From positions 31,084,641 to 31,148,640 of the forward strand of contig OX421500.1 of NCBI GenBank assembly GCA_949126835.1: DNA of 64,000 nucleotides, read 5' to 3'. Origin of the DNA: Anisus vortex (taxonomy: Eukaryota; Mollusca; Gastropoda; Planorbidae). This document shows, in pieces, positions 60,223 through 64,000 of the stretch. Position 1 is the stretch's first letter; the number at the start of each line of letters is the position of its first letter. The position numbers and the translations under genes are program-made. The notes below the pieces were generated by a model. The model worked only from the letters and a program-made list of their open reading frames with translations, had not been told where the DNA came from and ran no database searches.

Positions 60223-60392
60223 GTCTGTGGCTACGGCATGCTAGGGGAGTGTGTGGATATCACAATGCCCCGACTGCCTTTACTTTGTCCCAACTAATGT
60301 CAGGGTACCCCTCAGAGCTGGATGGGCTCAGGGACACCCTCGAGAGCTGGGGACAAATCCTAGCCTTCACCAGGATTCGTGGCCCATTCGTA
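60223..60392 (-). mobile_element. SINE copy, 5' truncated
   Basis: GGCTACGGCATGCTAGGGGA, TGCCTTTACTTTGTCCCAAC, TAATGTCAGGGTACCCCTCA and TAGCCTTCACCAGGATTCG are the reverse of the SINE body. The tRNA head stops just after the B box. Confidence 0.75.
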
Positions 60393-60477
60393 CAAGATAG
60401 TTGAAAAATAATTTTCGTCACCCTCTAAGCCTTAAGAAGTTAGTGTACAATTTGTCATCAAATATATCACTGTTCCC

Positions 60478-60575
60478 AATAGACTTATTTATTATGTACT
60501 ATGTAAGTATTGAAGACTCATCCTTGGTGAGACTCAGCCTAAACTGTAGGTCTTCGCAGGACCTTTACGGCTGTT
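60478..60575. repeat. Direct duplication, right copy (partner 60060-60160)
   Basis: See the left copy. The first 33 bp are identical apart from one base and the rest is diverged. Confidence 0.75.
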
Positions 60576-60999
60576 GTTGTTTTTTTTATCCCTATAATAC
60601 AAGTCATCGAAATGGCGGTTCTTTTATTGTTCAGATTGTTATTTTAGAGTTCGCTACATCATTTCGCGGCACGACCTTCCGTCTGAGACACGTCAAGGAA
60701 AACAATATCACAAATTCAGAACCATTCCCAGAAGGCTTAGCTCCTCAAACTTTTAAAAACATGGTGTCAGTTCCGCCTCCATCAACCCGACAGACAATAT
60801 TAACAAGAGTGTTTATTTTGATTTTATTAGTTAACACATATCCTAAACATCTACCTCTTTTCATTTATATTGGAATGTATTCATGTTTCTACTATGAATA
60901 GACTTCCTAACTGCCCAAAGTACTTTAGTGACTATTTTATTGTTCATTTCCTCCATGTGTTTATTGATCAACGATAGATCCAAGGCAGGTATCCTCAAA

Positions 61000-61860
61000 A
61001 TTTTGTAAACCGGGCGTCAGCTCATCTTCCCCACACACTACAGACACTGGTAACACTGAACGCACTGGCTGCAATTTGATAAAGGAAACAGGTGGGCCTG
61101 AAAAAGATACTTTAACAAATGCATTTTGTGAGCTTGACGTTTTGCTTAAATTACATACGTTTTCTATTACGACGTTACTGATTGATAAATATAGACAAGC
61201 TGCACGACATTCAATTACGTTTTCAAACTTCTGTTAGATTCATGATATCGTAGGTTTGGGTATTCGATCTCGATTTAGAATTTAGTCGTAGCACTCGGTC
61301 CAAAAGTGTTCCCAAAACTACGTAACCTATGATACATTTATTCATCACAGTCTAGAAAAGTCTAGATCTATATCATTTGATATAAGTCAAATGAACTGTG
61401 AATTAAAACAAAATAATAATTCCATTACTGTAATTCAATTGGAATAGTTTTTCAACCACAGCAACTGTTATTGCAATTATTGATTTTTCCTTTCTTTTGT
61501 GGGCAATAAACAAAGACATTTCGGCAATGTGAGACTCAGTTATATATCTACACAAGCAACAACGTTATTAATATAATTGAAACCTTACAAAATATTGTTG
61601 TTACAGAAAGATCATCTGATAGGCCGGATTTCGTTATATTTTACTTCGGTTTGCTGTTATTGGCAACGGAAATCAGTGTCTGTCTACTGTCTAGCGTGTG
61701 GAGGAGGTGCAAGGAAATTGTAGGGGCCAGGGTCGTGAAGGACGTGGAGAAAAGGGGCTTAATAGGAATAAGGGTGGTCCTGTTAACTCTATCCACAAAT
61801 CTAACTCTGGGTTAATCATTCTTCTTCTTCTACGTTCTCAAATGTTATGATTTGGAGGAT
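61000..61860. other. AT-rich spacer, nothing recognised
   Basis: No coding frame, repeat family or RNA gene supported. Confidence 0.4.
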
Positions 61861-61869
61861 TCAGACAAC

Positions 61870-62231
61870 AAGTCCAATAGTTGTGATGAACTGCGCCGTA
61901 GCTGTCAGTTGCTCTAGTCCACCATACAGTTTGTCATTCAAGTAGCTACCTGGGGCCATATGGCTGACCGGGTAGAGTGGTACACGGGGCAGCTCTGAAG
62001 AACATGTTCCCGCATTTTCGGGAGCTATTCCATAGGGGCACGTTTCCCTTGCTCCGATTCGTGATTTCGGAACATGTGTTGCTTCAGCTTGTTAGGACTT
62101 AGGACCAGTCCTAAGTCTGAAGATGATGTGTTGAAATTGGCGGGAGAGTTTGAGTAAGCATGAAGATTTGGGTTGTATTTTTGCAGCTCTTTCGGATTCA
62201 TTCCTTTTGAGTATTGCTTTGATTTCTTCAC
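61870..62231 (-). pseudogene. LINE C-terminal fragment (RNase H/zinc-knuckle end), frameshifted
   Basis: Across frames on the minus strand: NPKELQKYNPNLHAYS, FRLRTGPKS, HVPKSRIGARETCPYGIAPE, NAGTCSSELPRVPLYPV, LNDKLYGGLEQLTATAQFI. The order 'F RLRTGH ... CPCG ... C' and the closing LTATAQFI block are typical of the C-terminus of RNase H-bearing LINEs. At least two frameshifts are needed, so it is dead. Confidence 0.65.
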
Positions 62232-62619
62232 GTGTATGGAGGGTCTGGTTAAACATGATATCGTGAATATTTAATGATAATATTACATTTTTTAGATGAT
62301 TTTAAAGTTCATATCCATTAACTTAAGAGTTACTCTGTCATGTTTGACATCATCAGTGCCCACACAAGCCTATGTAGTGTCCCAGGGCAAAAGTTTCAGC
62401 GACGCCCCCTTGCATACTGTAACTGGTTTGTTTAGTGCTATGTTTAGACTATATTTTCCGCCCATAGAAGTGTCGCCCCCCGGGCATATGCCCCCTCTGC
62501 CCCCCCCCCCCCATGTGAGGACACAGGGCATCATTTATATGCGTTTTGTTACCTATTTCGAGTAAATGAAATCATTAAAATTATGTTGTCCTTTATAAAT
62601 TAGATCGAACTATCTGTGT

Positions 62620-62745
62620 ATCTAGCCCTACATCTATCTGTTTAGCTTGCCATCTATCTCAGTATCTATCATTCCATCTATTGGTTCTATTTATATCTAT
62701 GTCAATCTATTTATCTATTCATTCATCTATCTATACACTGTATTA
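62620..62745. repeat. CTAT/ATCT-rich simple repeat
   Basis: Degenerate tetranucleotide repeat. Confidence 0.8.
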
Positions 62746-63188
62746 TTATTTAATTTTTAATAAAATCTTATTTCTTAATAATTGTTCTTGTAACATTTTT
62801 TTTCTTTAAATGTATGTTTTTGTCTGATTAATACATTCACTTTCTTGAATTATAACTGACCCATTGTTTATTTCTGAAGTAAAAATTTCACCTGTAATTT
62901 CAGCTATCTTTTTTTCTTTCTTTTTCGCTCTCCAGAAATGGGAACATACCACAATCCTTTTCAGCTTACTTGCATCATTTTTAATGTCGCCGTTGCCATA
63001 GTAACCACTCTTGTTGTCTTTTCGTCCATTGGAAATCAGTATGGATTCCAAGAAGGTAAAGTGAAGCATGTACAAAGAGAATCGTCTAAACCAGCGTTGT
63101 AGTCAAAGAATGTATATTTGTTTCGTTTTTGTCTTTGTAGACGCTTACATTTGTTTCAAGTGAAACTGCGTTAAATCAGTATTGGCAT

Positions 63189-63615
63189 ATGAGGGCAGAA
63201 TCATGGAGGCATACGAAAGTTATAGATCGGAAAATGAAAGTGTTTATCCATGGTTGCCTTCGACGAATCCTGAAAATAAGATTTGATGACGTCATCCCAA
63301 ATGAAGACGTCGAAATAAGAGCTGCCCAGAAACTCATCCTACGCGAACTAAAAAAAAAAAGGAGGTGGAAGTCGATTGGTCACACTTTAAGAAGAAAACT
63401 ACACAACATAGCTCGCCAAGCACTAGAGTGGAATCCGCAGGAAACCAGGAAGAGAAGCCAGCCAAATACCACTTGGAGAAGAACGCCGGATAAAGAACTG
63501 AAAAAAAGCGGGAAATTCTGTGGCGCAAGATGAAGAGACTGTGTCATGACCGAAAGTAGTGGATATATATTTTCGAGGCCCTATGTCTAGCTGAGGACTT
63601 AAAGGAATTCGATTG
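63189..63615 (+). pseudogene. LINE 3' coding end, third type, frameshifted
   Basis: DRKMKVFIHGCLRRILKIRF, IGHTLRRKLHNIARQALEWN, PQETRKRSQPNTTWRR and LKKSGKFC are followed by a frameshift near 63525. After it come WRKMKRLCHDRK, a stop and IFEALCLAEDLKEFD. This is the standard C-terminal end (WIGHTLR...ALEWNPQ..RKRGRP..TWRR) of a widespread LINE ORF. It is a different type from 41955-42370. The 5' end is truncated. Confidence 0.85.
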
Positions 63616-63671
63616 AAGCTTCGTGTTCAATGTCATACACAAATTTCCGTCTTCGATGTCTTTACAGACAC

Positions 63672-63805
63672 TTTTAGCATTCCGCAGGAGACATGCATAG
63701 AACAGAAACCTACCCTTTTGGAATTCCACAGGAGACATGCATAGAACAGAAATCTACATTTTTAGCATTCCGCAGGAGACATGCAAAGAACCGAAGTCTA
63801 CCATC
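63672..63805. repeat. 44-bp tandem repeat, three copies
   Basis: ATTCCGCAGGAGACATGCAT and AGAACAGAAACCTACC recur at 63679, 63723 and 63767 with few changes, just after the LINE end. Confidence 0.92.
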
Positions 63806-64000
63806 AATTCTTGTCAGTTCGGTGAGCTAATAGACTTGGTGCCGACTAGAGTGATCGCGAATATGCACATACTGAAAGCCTTTACGGTCATTCAAAGCTG
63901 GCGTGCCTGTGTATGAAAGGCTAGTTCGCTTTATGCAAAAACCTTAAGCAACCTGCTTTACTTTACAGAAAATAATCGTTTATGTCACTATATGTAGATC

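Noticed and set aside
60401..60901. 166-aa plus-strand protein
   Set aside because: It overlaps a duplicated repeat, has no recognisable domain and its composition is like that of the spacer. Chance opening is likely.

Overview
The window is eukaryotic, AT-rich and repeat-dense. It has split genes with GT-AG splice sites, tRNA-headed SINEs, 5'-truncated LINEs, hAT and piggyBac MITEs and a solo LTR. It shows no operons or bacterial signals. The style of the SINEs and LINEs, the Helitron-like 'microsatellite plus tandem repeat' elements and the very AT-rich spacers best fit an invertebrate, most likely a gastropod mollusc. The species call is inference, because no diagnostic host gene is present.

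Two host genes can be supported, both on the minus strand. The larger is a three-coding-exon gene at 29884-20436. Exon 1 (29766-29884) encodes a signal peptide. Exon 2 (about 26939-27468) encodes an eight-cysteine, N-glycosylated domain and a Ser/Thr/Ala-rich stalk. Exon 3 (20436-24280) encodes a mucin-like Ser/Thr-rich region with about 15 nearly identical 30-residue repeats, one transmembrane helix and a 229-residue cytoplasmic tail. The splice phases agree (2, then 1), giving an inferred protein of about 1,497 residues. The second gene is a 131-residue single-pass membrane protein at 5100-5495.

Region by region: 1-3.6 kb holds a decayed LINE reverse transcriptase interrupted by a hAT element that contains a second hAT element, each with a perfect 8-bp target duplication. 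5.9-10.9 kb holds Helitron-like, SINE, MITE and minisatellite repeats. 11.0-16.8 kb is a head-to-tail array of three Helitron-like units of about 1.75-2.3 kb. 16.8-20.4 kb is AT-rich sequence downstream of the mucin gene. 20.4-29.9 kb is the mucin gene; its intron 1 carries a 1.67-kb solo LTR. 30-42.6 kb mixes SINEs, LINE ends, a degraded hAT transposase, a 146-bp foldback element and tandem repeats. 43.9-45.4 kb is a LINE 3' half with a complete RNase H domain. 45.6-49.2 kb is mostly simple repeats. 50.3-63.8 kb holds more LINE 3' ends, hAT elements (one with a transposase remnant), a 73-bp piggyBac-type MITE and local direct duplications around mobile elements.

Almost everything except the two membrane-protein genes is mobile-element debris. 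Many long reading frames (QPAS, STLLY, ELRTV, FLSFLS) are only translations of microsatellites. Boundaries come from reading by eye; no database search or folding was run.
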